From positions 27,146 through 91,145 of the forward strand of contig CAISJD010000198.1 of the NCBI GenBank assembly GCA_903885605.1: a stretch of 64,000 bases of DNA, read 5' to 3'. The notes beneath the pieces are model-generated. The model was not told where the DNA came from and did not search any database. It saw nothing but the letters and a program-made list of their open reading frames with translations. The stretch is from an uncultured Chthonomonas sp. (GTDB taxonomy: Bacteria > Armatimonadota > Chthonomonadetes > Chthonomonadales > CAJBBX01). Each line of letters starts with the position of its first letter. The stretch's first letter is position 1. Positions 17,937 through 25,802 of the stretch are shown here, piece after piece. The translations under genes and the position numbers were made by a program.

Positions 17937-18854
17937 TCAGGTACAGGCGTCCAACTCGGCTCGGGTGGGAAGCGACCGTTGCGCGCCCAGCCGGGTCACC
18001 GAGATGGATGCCGCCAGCGTGGCCCGTGCCGCGGCGTCGAGCAGGGAGAGCCCTTCGGCGAGGCCCACGGCCAGCGCGCCGGTGAAGCAGTCGCCGGCCG
18101 CCGTGGCGTCTACGGCCTCCACGCGGCGCGGCGCGATGCGGGCGATGTCGGAGCTCTGGCAGGCCACCGCGCCTTGCACGCCCAGGGTGATGATGACGGC
18201 ACACCCGGCCAGCGTCGCCAGAGCCTCGGCCGCCCGCTCGGGGTTCGCGTCGGCGGCGCCCGGGTCGCCCAGCAGGGCGTCGGCCTCGCTCTCGTTGGGG
18301 GTCAGCAGGTCCACCGACCTCAGCAGTTCCACAGGCACGGCCTGCGCCGGGGCCGGGTTCAGAATCACGCGGACGCCCTGCTTCCGCGCCAGTTCCGCGG
18401 CGTGCTGCACGGTGGCCGGCGGCGTCTCGCACTGGAGCACCAGCACGTCTGCTGCCGCGATGGCATCGGCGGCCTGGTCGACGTGGGCGGGGGTCAGGGC
18501 CATGTTGGCGCCGGGAGCCACCATGATGGAGTTCTGGCCCTCGGCATCGACAAGGATGAGCGCCACGCCCGAGGCCTGCCCGGGCAGAGCGACCACGCGA
18601 CTGACATCGATGCCCTCGGCCGCCAGCCCGGCTACGGCCTGGACGCCCAGCGCATCGTCGCCCACCGCGCCGACAAAGGTGACCTGCGCCCCGAGCCGCG
18701 CCGCCGCCACGGCCTGGTTGGCGCCTTTGCCGCCGGCGACGGTGACGAAGGCTCCACCGATGACCGTCTCGCCCGGCCCCGGCAGCCGCTCTGCCTTGGC
18801 CACCATATCCGTATTGGTGCTGCCGACCACCACGATGCGTACCGGCACGCCCAT
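17937..18854 (-). CDS. rbsK: Ribokinase
   Basis: The 305-residue PfkB-family kinase phosphorylates ribose to ribose-5-phosphate. The N-terminal signature VVGSTNTDMVAKAERLPGPG and the substrate motif AGGKGANQAVAAARLGA are typical of RbsK. The C-terminal ATP and catalytic motif is DATAAGDCFTGAL, where the aspartate is the base and the Gly-rich turn the anion hole. Position 4 of the usual DTTAAGD is Ala instead of Thr, a minor change. No ribose transporter or repressor is adjacent. It lies 21 bases after the prenyl diphosphate synthase, so it probably shares the promoter before that gene. Confidence 0.9.
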   Translation of the reverse strand: MGVPVRIVVVGSTNTDMVAKAERLPGPGETVIGGAFVTVAGGKGANQAVAAARLGAQVTFVGAVGDDALGVQAVAGLAAEGIDVSRVVALPGQASGVALILVDAEGQNSIMVAPGANMALTPAHVDQAADAIAAADVLVLQCETPPATVQHAAELARKQGVRVILNPAPAQAVPVELLRSVDLLTPNESEADALLGDPGAADANPERAAEALATLAGCAVIITLGVQGAVACQSSDIARIAPRRVEAVDATAAGDCFTGALAVGLAEGLSLLDAAARATLAASISVTRLGAQRSLPTRAELDACT

Positions 18855-18875
18855 CGTCGCCCTCCCCCGTGTCGG

Positions 18876-19760
18876 CTAGCTGTCCCGCTCCACGATGTAC
18901 GCGGCCATGGCGCGAAGCGGGTCGGCCTCGGGCCCGAAGCCCGCCAACGCCGCCTCCGCCTCTGCGACCTCCTGTGCCGCACGGCGGCGCGAGGCGTCCA
19001 GGCCCATCAGCCTGGGGTAGGTGGCCTTCTCGCTCTTGGCGTCGCTACCCACGGGCTTGCCCAGCTTCGCCTCGTCACCGACGATGTCCAGGATGTCATC
19101 AGCGATCTGGAAGGCGAGGCCCACGTGCCTGCCATAGCGCCGCAGATCAGACACGGCCTCAGCGGAGCCGTTGGCAAGCAGTGCGCCGGAGACCACCGCC
19201 GCCGTGATCAGGGCGCCGGTCTTGCGGGAATGGATGAAGGTGAGCGTCGCCTCGTCGACGTCCTGCCCCTCGGACTCCATGTCCACGACCTGGCCACCGA
19301 CCATGCCGAAGGTGCCGGTGGCCTGAGCGACCAGCTGCAGGGCAGCTACCACACGCTCGTAGGGCACGTGCTCAGCCGTGCGGCATACCAACTCGAAGGC
19401 GAGGGCGAGCAGGGCGTCGCCGCAGAGGAGGGCCATAGCATCGCCGAAGACCCTATGGCTGGTGAGCCTGCCTCGCCGATAGTCGTCGTTGTCCATGCAG
19501 GGAAGGTCATCGTGGATCAGCGAAAAGGCGTGGATGCACTCCAGGCCGCAGGCCGCGGTGAGCACCTCCTCGGCCCGGCCACCGACGGCCTCCGCGGAGG
19601 CGATCATCAGCAGAGGGCGGAGCCGCTTGCCTGGAGCGAGGACGCTGTAGCGCATTGCCTCATGCAGCTTACCTGGCCGCTCATCGGCGGTCGGTAACAA
19701 GCGGCCGAGAGCCGCGTCCACCAGTACGCGCTGAGACGCCAGGTACGCTTGCAGGTCCAA
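18876..19760 (-). CDS. Polyprenyl (farnesyl/geranylgeranyl) diphosphate synthase
   Basis: The 294-residue enzyme condenses isopentenyl diphosphate with allylic diphosphates. The first Asp-rich motif is HDDLPCMDNDDYRRG and the second is FQIADDILD; GKRLRP and GGQ are also in place. The DDxxxxD form of the first motif and the IspA-like C-terminus favour farnesyl or geranylgeranyl synthase of the FPP type. I chose the TTG at 19760: it has GGAGGAG six bases upstream. The in-frame ATG at 19790 lies inside a TACAAT -10 box, so it is unlikely to be transcribed with its own leader. This is the first gene of the leftward operon. Its product would feed quinone, undecaprenyl or hopanoid synthesis together with the IspDF further on. 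Confidence 0.9.
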   Translation of the reverse strand: MDLQAYLASQRVLVDAALGRLLPTADERPGKLHEAMRYSVLAPGKRLRPLLMIASAEAVGGRAEEVLTAACGLECIHAFSLIHDDLPCMDNDDYRRGRLTSHRVFGDAMALLCGDALLALAFELVCRTAEHVPYERVVAALQLVAQATGTFGMVGGQVVDMESEGQDVDEATLTFIHSRKTGALITAAVVSGALLANGSAEAVSDLRRYGRHVGLAFQIADDILDIVGDEAKLGKPVGSDAKSEKATYPRLMGLDASRRRAAQEVAEAEAALAGFGPEADPLRAMAAYIVERDS

Positions 19761-19788
19761 GGTTGCTCCTCCGTTCAGGCTGAAGCAC

Positions 19789-19818
19789 ATTGTAGCGGGT
19801 AAGGGCGCGGCTCGTCTA
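19789..19818 (-). promoter_or_regulatory. Candidate promoter of the prenyl synthase-holB operon
   Basis: On the minus strand TAGACG (19813-19818) and TACAAT (19789-19794) are 18 bases apart. They match four and five of six consensus bases. The predicted RNA starts near 19782 and carries GGAGGAG before the TTG at 19760. Confidence 0.45.
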
Positions 19819-19896
19819 GATGATTGGCCGGAGCCAGGCGCCCAGTCACGTCCAGCGTGCGGGCCGGGAGTAGAATGAGGGCTGAAGGAGAGCGGC

Positions 19897-20406
19897 ATGG
19901 ACCGAATCTGGGCCCCGTGGAGAATGACGTACATCGAGGGATCGATCAAGCCGGATGGCTGCATCTTCTGCGACTTCCCCCGACAGGATCGGGACGCCGA
20001 GCTGCACATCCTGCACCGAGGCGACCGGGCGTTCGTGATCCTGAACGCCTACCCCTACACCAACGGCCACCTGATGGTGGCTCCCTACCGGCATGGCTCG
20101 GACCTGAACGACCTGGCGGCCGAGGAACTGCAGGAGATGATGGTCCTCACGCGGCGCTGCGTCAATGCCCTGAAGGCCGCCTTCGGACCGGACGGCTTCA
20201 ATGTCGGCATGAACATGGGCCACGTGGCGGGCGCCGGCATCGCCGACCACCTGCACATGCACATCGTGCCGCGTTGGAACGGCGACACCAACTTCATGGC
20301 CGTCTGCGGCGATGTGCGAGTGGTGCCGCAGCACCTCTCGGCCACGTATGAGAGGCTGATGAAACCCTTCGCGCAGGCCGGCTGCGACGGCGGAACCAAT
20401 GGCTGA
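19897..20406 (+). CDS. HIT-family hydrolase (Ap4A phosphorylase-like)
   Basis: This 169-residue protein carries the histidine triad HLHMHIVPRW near residue 117, which binds the alpha-phosphate of a nucleotide and supplies the catalytic histidine. The N-terminus has CIFCDFPRQ, half of the zinc site seen in the Ap4A phosphorylase/Fhit branch, and AYPYTNGHLMVAPYRH. The length and the NGDTNFM segment after the triad fit the bacterial group annotated as HIT family or diadenosine polyphosphate hydrolase. It probably splits dinucleoside polyphosphates or adenylated metabolites in the cytoplasm. AAGGAG precedes the ATG. Its last 8 bases overlap the uracil-DNA glycosylase gene, so they form one operon. 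A TAGAAT box at 19871-19876 may be its -10 element, but no -35 is clear. Confidence 0.9.
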   Translation: MDRIWAPWRMTYIEGSIKPDGCIFCDFPRQDRDAELHILHRGDRAFVILNAYPYTNGHLMVAPYRHGSDLNDLAAEELQEMMVLTRRCVNALKAAFGPDGFNVGMNMGHVAGAGIADHLHMHIVPRWNGDTNFMAVCGDVRVVPQHLSATYERLMKPFAQAGCDGGTNG

Positions 20407-21061
20407 GCAGACGCCGGATCCGGATGTCGGCCAGACGCACGCCGACAGCCTTGAGGCGCTTGCCGCCCGCGTCGCCGTCTGCACGCGATGCCCATTGGCC
20501 GCCACCCGCACCCAGACGGTCTTCGGCGAAGGGAACCCGGATGCGCCGCTGGTCATCGTCGGCGAGGGGCCAGGCGAGCAGGAGGACCAGACCGGGCGAC
20601 CGTTCGTGGGACGCGCCGGGATGCTGCTTGACGAGTGCCTGCTTGCGAACGGGATCACCCGCAGACACGTCTACATCTGCAACGCGGTGAAATGCCGCGC
20701 CTGCATCATCGAGGGGCGACGGGCCAGGAACCGGCCACCGACACCGGACGAGATGGCCGCCTGTTACCCGTGGCTCACTGAGCAACTGGGCATCCTGCGG
20801 CCGCTGGTCATCCTGAGTGTGGGGGCGCCGTCGGCCAAGACGCTGATCGACCCGGCCTTCCAGATCATGCGGCAGCGGGGCCAGTGGCGCGATGGCGGGG
20901 CCCACTGCAGGCACATCATGGCCGTCCTCCATCCGGCGTTCATCCTTCGCCACGGCGGCGAGGAGTTCGAGAGGCTCCGCCAGACGCTGATCGACGATAT
21001 CGGATCGGCCCGGCGCAAGGTAATCGAGGCCAAGAAGCAGCCGCAGCCCGCCCTCTTCTAG
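20399..21061 (+). CDS. Uracil-DNA glycosylase, family 4 (iron-sulfur)
   Basis: The 220-residue product removes uracil from DNA at the start of base excision repair. CTRCPLA gives the first two cysteines of the 4Fe-4S cluster, and the other two lie in the stretch with KCRAC and AACYPWL. Motif A is GEGPGEQEDQTGRPFVGRAG, the family 4 uracil pocket. Motif B is VLHPAFILR, holding the catalytic-loop histidine. The family is common in thermophiles and high-GC bacteria. A KKQPQPALF tail after the core looks like a sliding-clamp binding peptide (QxxLF type), as seen in some repair enzymes; this is inference. It overlaps the HIT gene by 8 bases. Confidence 0.93.
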   Translation: MAEQTPDPDVGQTHADSLEALAARVAVCTRCPLAATRTQTVFGEGNPDAPLVIVGEGPGEQEDQTGRPFVGRAGMLLDECLLANGITRRHVYICNAVKCRACIIEGRRARNRPPTPDEMAACYPWLTEQLGILRPLVILSVGAPSAKTLIDPAFQIMRQRGQWRDGGAHCRHIMAVLHPAFILRHGGEEFERLRQTLIDDIGSARRKVIEAKKQPQPALF

Positions 21062-21092
21062 TGCGACCGGCTGCGGCCGAAGGGAGCATGCC

Positions 21093-21545
21093 GTGAGAGA
21101 ACTGATGCCGGTCCTGGTGGCTGCGGCCTCGGCGGTCCTGCTTGCCGCCGCCTGCTCTGCTTCGCCGGACGGCAACCCGCCGCTCGACCTCAGCGGGGGC
21201 AACAGCGGCGTCCGGGTGCAGCGAAGCGCGATCGTCCGCGATGCCGCCGCCTTCGCCGCGCTGTGGCGGCAGCACGCCGGCCCCACAGCGGCCTGCCCGA
21301 AGGTCGACTTCAAGGCCTGCGACGTGGTGGCCGTCTTCGCCGGCTCCCGCAGGACAGGCGGGTTTGCGGTGCGGATCGGCGAAGTGCGCCGCTCGGGCAA
21401 GGCAACCGTGGTGGCCGTCGACCTGCTGAAGCCCGGTCGCGGCGCCATCGTCGCCCAGGCCTTCACCCAGCCTTTCGCGATGAAGAGCGTGCCGAAACTG
21501 CCCGCCGACGCGCGCATCGAGCTCAAGGAAATCGAACGGACCTGA
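21093..21545 (+). CDS. PrcB-like lipoprotein
   Basis: The 150-residue product has a lipoprotein signal peptide ending in the lipobox LAAAC (Cys about residue 21), so it is probably lipid-anchored in an envelope membrane. The rest matches the small PrcB C-terminal-type domain: DVVAVFAGSRRTGGFAVRIG followed by a KATVVAVD strand and a basic end. In spirochaetes PrcB helps a PrcA-type protease, but this domain is widespread and its general role is poorly known. The start at 21093 is GTG, 31 bases after the glycosylase stop, with GAAGGGAG upstream. No matching protease subunit is adjacent; an M48 protease lies two genes on. Confidence 0.8.
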   Translation: MRELMPVLVAAASAVLLAAACSASPDGNPPLDLSGGNSGVRVQRSAIVRDAAAFAALWRQHAGPTAACPKVDFKACDVVAVFAGSRRTGGFAVRIGEVRRSGKATVVAVDLLKPGRGAIVAQAFTQPFAMKSVPKLPADARIELKEIERT

Positions 21546-21562
21546 CACCGCAAGGAGCCCGC

Positions 21563-22747
21563 ATGACTGACAAGCCAGAACCGCCGGACGAGGCGGCCGG
21601 CGCGGGGTTCGCCACGCGAGCCATCCACGCCGGCCAGCATGCCGACCCGGCCACGGGCGCCACGGTGACGCCGCTCTACCTCACCTCGGTCTTTACCTAC
21701 GCTTCCGTGGGAGTGCATCGCGGCTACGAGTACAGCCGCCACTCGAACCCCACGCGAACCGCGCTGGAGCAGTGCCTTGCCGCCCTCGAAGGGGGTGAGC
21801 ACGCGTTCTGCTTCGCCTCCGGGGTCGCCGCCTCCGATGCCGTGTTCCGTAGCCTCCGCCCCGGCGACCACGTCCTTCTGGCTGAGGACCTCTACGGCGG
21901 CACCTACGCCCAGGTCGAGGCGCTGATCCGGCCCATGGGCGTCGAGGTCGGGTACGCCGACGCGTGCGACGCCGGTGCGCTCGCGCAGGCCATGCGGCCC
22001 AACACGCGGCTCGTCTGGATCGAAACGCCCTCCAATCCGCTCCTGCGCATCACCGACATCGCCGCCTGCGCCGGCGCGGCCCATGAAGTCGGGGCACTGC
22101 TTTGCGTGGACAACACCTTCGCCTCACCCGCGCTCCAGACGCCCCTGAGCCTGGGAGCCGATGTCGTCATGCACTCCACCACCAAGTACCTCGGAGGCCA
22201 CTCGGACCTCATCGGCGGAGCTGTCATCACCTCGAATGCAGGCATGGCCGAGTGGCTCGAAACGGTCTCCAGAATCGGTGGGGCCATCGCCGCGCCGTTC
22301 GACTGCTGGCTGACCCTGAGGGGCGTGAAGACGCTGCAGGTCCGGATGCGGCAGCACTGCGCGAACGCCTCCGCCGTCGCGGACTGGCTCCGGGCCCGGC
22401 CCGACGTGGCGCGGGTCTGGTACCCGGGCTTCGAGGACCATCCCGGCCACGCCACGGCGTCACGCCAGATGCGCGGCGGGTTCGGAGGCATGGTCGCCGC
22501 CGAACTGGCGGGCGGCGGTCCCGCGGCCGTGAGCCTCCTGAACGCGGTGCGCACCTTCGCCCTCACCGGCAGCCTCGGCGGCGTGGAGAGCATCCTCAGC
22601 TACCCATGGCAGATGTCGCACAAGCCGCTCTCGCCCGAGGAGCGCCTGCGCCGCGGCGTCACGCCCGGCGTCGTGCGCCTCTCCGTCGGCCTCGAGGAGG
22701 CAGAAGACCTCATGGCGGACCTTGACCAGGCGTTGGCGGGCGCCTGA
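21563..22747 (+). CDS. Cystathionine gamma-synthase/lyase-family PLP enzyme
   Basis: The 394-residue protein is a Cys/Met metabolism PLP-dependent enzyme. The N-terminal FATRAIHAGQHADPATGA and PLYLTSVFTY are typical. The cofactor aspartate is in CVDNTFASP and the Schiff-base lysine in MHSTTKYLGGHSD. The substrate loop SRHSNPTRTALE and the C-terminal RLSVGLEEAEDL also fit. Sequence alone does not separate cystathionine gamma-synthase, gamma-lyase and O-acetylhomoserine sulfhydrylase, though the ~390-residue length and motifs are nearest the cystathionine enzymes. With metH elsewhere in the window it may belong to methionine or transsulfuration metabolism. AAGGAG precedes the ATG. Confidence 0.9.
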   Translation: MTDKPEPPDEAAGAGFATRAIHAGQHADPATGATVTPLYLTSVFTYASVGVHRGYEYSRHSNPTRTALEQCLAALEGGEHAFCFASGVAASDAVFRSLRPGDHVLLAEDLYGGTYAQVEALIRPMGVEVGYADACDAGALAQAMRPNTRLVWIETPSNPLLRITDIAACAGAAHEVGALLCVDNTFASPALQTPLSLGADVVMHSTTKYLGGHSDLIGGAVITSNAGMAEWLETVSRIGGAIAAPFDCWLTLRGVKTLQVRMRQHCANASAVADWLRARPDVARVWYPGFEDHPGHATASRQMRGGFGGMVAAELAGGGPAAVSLLNAVRTFALTGSLGGVESILSYPWQMSHKPLSPEERLRRGVTPGVVRLSVGLEEAEDLMADLDQALAGA

Positions 22748-22753
22748 CGCGCT

Positions 22754-24076
22754 GTGACCCACCTAACGCGCCGTATCCAGTACTCCTTTGCGGCCGTCGC
22801 GTGCGTGCTTGCCGCTGTAGGCGCCGTGGCCCAGTCCGGCGCGCCCCCTGCCGCGGCGAACCTGGTGCGTGAGGTGGCCGACATCCTGCTGCCGCCGCCT
22901 CAGCCCGATGTGCTGGCGTACAACCGGGCGCTCTACGCGCTCTACTTCGTGCGAAACCTCTGGAACCTCGCGGGCCTCTGGCTTCTGGTCGCCTGGGGCC
23001 TGGGTCCGACGCTCTTGCAGGCGATGGCGGCGAGGGTTAAGTGGGAGCCGGCGAAGGTCATGGCCTGTTGGGTCGCCGTCGTCCTCGCCACGGCAGCCTG
23101 GGCGCTCCCATGGCGGCTGATGGGCTACCAGATGGAGCGCGCCTATGGGTTCGCGACGCTGGGTCCAGGCCTATGGCTTGCCGACCGCGCCCGCGACGCG
23201 TTGTTGGCTTGCCTCTACGCGCCCCTCGCCGCTCTGGCATACCACTGGATGAAGCGGCGGCGCGGCGACTGGTGGCTCCCCATGTCGGCGGTGACGGGCG
23301 TGGGCGTGCTGGTGATGGCCGTGCTCTGGCCCGTGGCGGTGGACCCCCTGTACAACCGCTACCGCCCGCTGGAGCAGGGGGCGCTGCGGGCGGGCATCGA
23401 GCGCATGGCCGAAAGGGCCGGCGCTCCCGACCCAGAAGTGCTGGTGATGGACAGCGGCTCCCGCACGACGAAGCTGAACGCCTACGTCACCGGCATCGGG
23501 CCGACCAAGCGGATCGTGATCTGGGACACGACGCTGGCCAAGCTGCCGCCGGAGCAGGTGCTGGCCATCGTCGGACACGAACTCGCGCACTACTCGCTGA
23601 ACCATGTCTGGGTGGGGTGCGTACTGGGCATCCTCGGCGCGATCTTGATCTTCAGGCTGTTGAGCCTGGCGCTGCCGCGCATCACCCGGGCCACCTTCCG
23701 TGTGCACGGCATCCGGGCAAGCTGGGACCCGGCCGGGCTGCCGCTGGCACTGCTCCTCCTGAACGTAGTGCTGTTCCTGCAGAGCCCCATTGGGTCGGCC
23801 GTATCGCGGACCTTCGAGCGGCAGGCGGACGCTCGCGGCCTGACCATCAGCGAGAACGGGATCAGCGCGGCGCGCGCCTACGCGGCCTTCTACCGGCAAG
23901 ACTTCGCTGATCCCGATCCCCCGCCTGCGGTGGTCTGGTGGTTCTACAGCCACCCGCCGCTACGCGAGCGAGTGGAGCGCGCCCTCTGGTACGGCCTCGC
24001 CGTCAGCCCGGCGGCGGGGCGCAACAGGCCCAAGGAGGGGCCCGCCGCGCCCTTCACGCTACCGGAGGCTCGTTAG
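22754..24076 (+). CDS. M48-family Ste24-type membrane zinc metalloprotease
   Basis: This 440-residue protein has about seven hydrophobic segments and the zinc motif VGHELAHYSLNH, with the third ligand in FERQADARGL. The layout (four or five N-terminal membrane helices, WDTTLAKLPPEQVLAIVGHE, two more helices, then the EADxxGL-type segment) is that of Ste24/CAAX prenyl proteases rather than HtpX, which is shorter. In bacteria such enzymes degrade or trim membrane proteins. The start is GTG at 22754, 6 bases after the PLP-enzyme stop. The N-terminal helix may be cleaved as a signal. Its 3' end overlaps the convergent nucleotidase gene by 4 bases. Confidence 0.9.
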   Translation: MTHLTRRIQYSFAAVACVLAAVGAVAQSGAPPAAANLVREVADILLPPPQPDVLAYNRALYALYFVRNLWNLAGLWLLVAWGLGPTLLQAMAARVKWEPAKVMACWVAVVLATAAWALPWRLMGYQMERAYGFATLGPGLWLADRARDALLACLYAPLAALAYHWMKRRRGDWWLPMSAVTGVGVLVMAVLWPVAVDPLYNRYRPLEQGALRAGIERMAERAGAPDPEVLVMDSGSRTTKLNAYVTGIGPTKRIVIWDTTLAKLPPEQVLAIVGHELAHYSLNHVWVGCVLGILGAILIFRLLSLALPRITRATFRVHGIRASWDPAGLPLALLLLNVVLFLQSPIGSAVSRTFERQADARGLTISENGISAARAYAAFYRQDFADPDPPPAVVWWFYSHPPLRERVERALWYGLAVSPAAGRNRPKEGPAAPFTLPEAR

Positions 24077-25611
24077 CGCACCTTTCGGCGGCCATCGTAG
24101 GCTGGCGTCACCTTCTTGGCCTCGCGGATGTACTGCTCAAGCAGGTCCAGGCGCTTGAGTCCGGTGTCCTCGGCTGAGAGTACGTCATCACGGTCGATCC
24201 GGCCGTTCAGGAAGCTGTTCGTGGCTCCGGTCAGGCTGTCCGTGTCGGCCACAGGCTTGCCGTCCAGCGTCAGGTCCACGACCTTGCCCTGCTCGATCCG
24301 GTACCGTATGCCGCTCACCGCCGGTGTATGGCGGACCAGGATGCGCTTGAGGCCCGCGCCGGTCACGGTGAGCTTCACCACCGTGTTCCCGAACGGGTCG
24401 ACGGTCGACAGGTCGGCCTTTGTGATCGGCCCGCGCACGATGGGCGCCCGAACGCCGCCCATGTTCTCGAGGTCGAACTGCACGCCCAGCCGCCGACGCA
24501 CCGCGTCACACACAAGGTTGTACTCGGCGAAATCGCCGGCCTTCTCGGTGAAGTCGCCCGTCGCCTCGCCCACCACCTCGCCGTAACGGGCTTTGATGGG
24601 GTCCCAGTACCGGCCGACCACCTGCGCCACCTCGACGTCGGCCTTGGTTGTCCGCGTGACGGGCAACAGGCGCGCCTTGTAGCTGCGTACCGACCACGCT
24701 CCGGCCGAGTTGCGATAGAGCTCCAGGTCCAGGCGACCCAGCGTCCCGCCCCACTGGAAGCTCTGCGCGATCAGGGTGCCGTTCACCGAGTCCGGGTTGC
24801 CCGACGGCGGCAGCGGCATCAAGAGCGGACGCGACAGGAGCGTATGGCTGTGGCCGCCGACGATCAGGTCGATGCCGTCCACGCTCGTCGCCAGGACGCG
24901 GTCCTCGTCCACCCCCAGGTGGCTCAATACCACCACGAAGTCGGCCGAGCGGCGTAACTCGGGGACGAACTGCCGGGCCGTGGCGACGGGCGACCTGACG
25001 GTGAGCCCCTCTTTGGCGGCCGGGTAGGTTCGCGCCTCCTGCGTGAGGAGGCCCAGGAAGGCCACGCGCGCCTGTCCGACCTGCCGAATGGCGTACGGCT
25101 CAAAGAGGGTCTTGCCCGACGCGGTCTCGACCAGATTGGCGCAGAGCATCGGGTAGCGGGCCGAGGCGCCCAACTTGCGGAGCTGCGCGACGGTGTTGTT
25201 GAGCTCGTGGTTGCCGGGACAGGCCAGATCGTAGCCGGCAGCGCTCATCGCTGCTACGTCGGCTTCGCCGTGGTACTCGGTGGAGAAGGGCGTGCCGTCG
25301 CAGAAGTCGCCGGCATCGACCAGCAGGGCGGTTCGACCCGGCTCACGCTTCACGGCCGCCGCCAGCGTGGCCCTGCGCGCGATGCCGCCGATGTCGCGCA
25401 GTGCCGTCAGTTGCGCCAGCGGCGACGTCGCATCGAAGAGCTGCGGGTAGCTGTAGGGCAGCAGGTGGCCGTGCGTGTCGTTGGTATGCAGCAGCGTCAG
25501 CTTCTCGGAGACCTGCGCGAGAGAAGCCACCTGCAGGGAAAGCAGAAGCAGGGCGGCCAGAGCCGCCGGAGCGGCGATCCGACGCCTGCCGAACCGAGCG
25601 TTTTCGGTCAC
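24073..25611 (-). CDS. Secreted 5'-nucleotidase/2',3'-cyclic phosphodiesterase family protein
   Basis: The 512-residue product begins with a signal peptide (hydrophobic APAALAALLLLSLQVASLA). The metallophosphatase domain follows, with LLHTNDTHGHL, DAGDFCDGTPFS, PGNHELNN, LSHLG and GGHSHT supplying the two-metal ligands. The C-terminal 5'-nucleotidase domain contains the nucleotide-binding NMGGVRAPI region and ITKADLSTVDPFGNTVV. It probably dephosphorylates nucleotides or similar esters in the periplasm to salvage nucleosides and phosphate. The GTG at 25611 was chosen for its GGAGG site nine bases upstream and because it begins just before the signal peptide. A monocistronic gene facing the M48 gene. 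Confidence 0.9.
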   Translation of the reverse strand: MTENARFGRRRIAAPAALAALLLLSLQVASLAQVSEKLTLLHTNDTHGHLLPYSYPQLFDATSPLAQLTALRDIGGIARRATLAAAVKREPGRTALLVDAGDFCDGTPFSTEYHGEADVAAMSAAGYDLACPGNHELNNTVAQLRKLGASARYPMLCANLVETASGKTLFEPYAIRQVGQARVAFLGLLTQEARTYPAAKEGLTVRSPVATARQFVPELRRSADFVVVLSHLGVDEDRVLATSVDGIDLIVGGHSHTLLSRPLLMPLPPSGNPDSVNGTLIAQSFQWGGTLGRLDLELYRNSAGAWSVRSYKARLLPVTRTTKADVEVAQVVGRYWDPIKARYGEVVGEATGDFTEKAGDFAEYNLVCDAVRRRLGVQFDLENMGGVRAPIVRGPITKADLSTVDPFGNTVVKLTVTGAGLKRILVRHTPAVSGIRYRIEQGKVVDLTLDGKPVADTDSLTGATNSFLNGRIDRDDVLSAEDTGLKRLDLLEQYIREAKKVTPAYDGRRKVR

Positions 25612-25733
25612 GAGGTGATGCCTCCGATCTGGGTTAGGTGTGCCCGCGCTTGGTCGCCGCGCCGGGCCGCTATAGCATAGCGCAGGAGGCCGCGCAGGAG
25701 CGCGGCATGCCGCCCCGACCCGCCGCAGACCGG

Positions 25734-25762
25734 TCGATAGGTGTCTATGTGTCGGGTATAAT
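25734..25762 (+). promoter_or_regulatory. Candidate sigma-70 promoter of gyrB
   Basis: TATAAT at 25757-25762 is a perfect -10 box; TCGATA at 25734-25739 matches four of six -35 bases, 17 bases upstream. The RNA would begin near 25769, about 34 bases before the gyrB ATG. Confidence 0.55.
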
Positions 25763-25802
25763 ACTGACTCAGCACCGAGGCCCCGAAAGGACACCTTGCC
25801 GC

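Noticed and set aside
16312..18432. A 706-codon frame covering both the SelB-like and ribokinase genes
   Set aside because: The first 170 codons lie over rbsK in a different frame and show no motifs. The SelB-type start MRQVIVGLVG is at 17916, after the rbsK stop.
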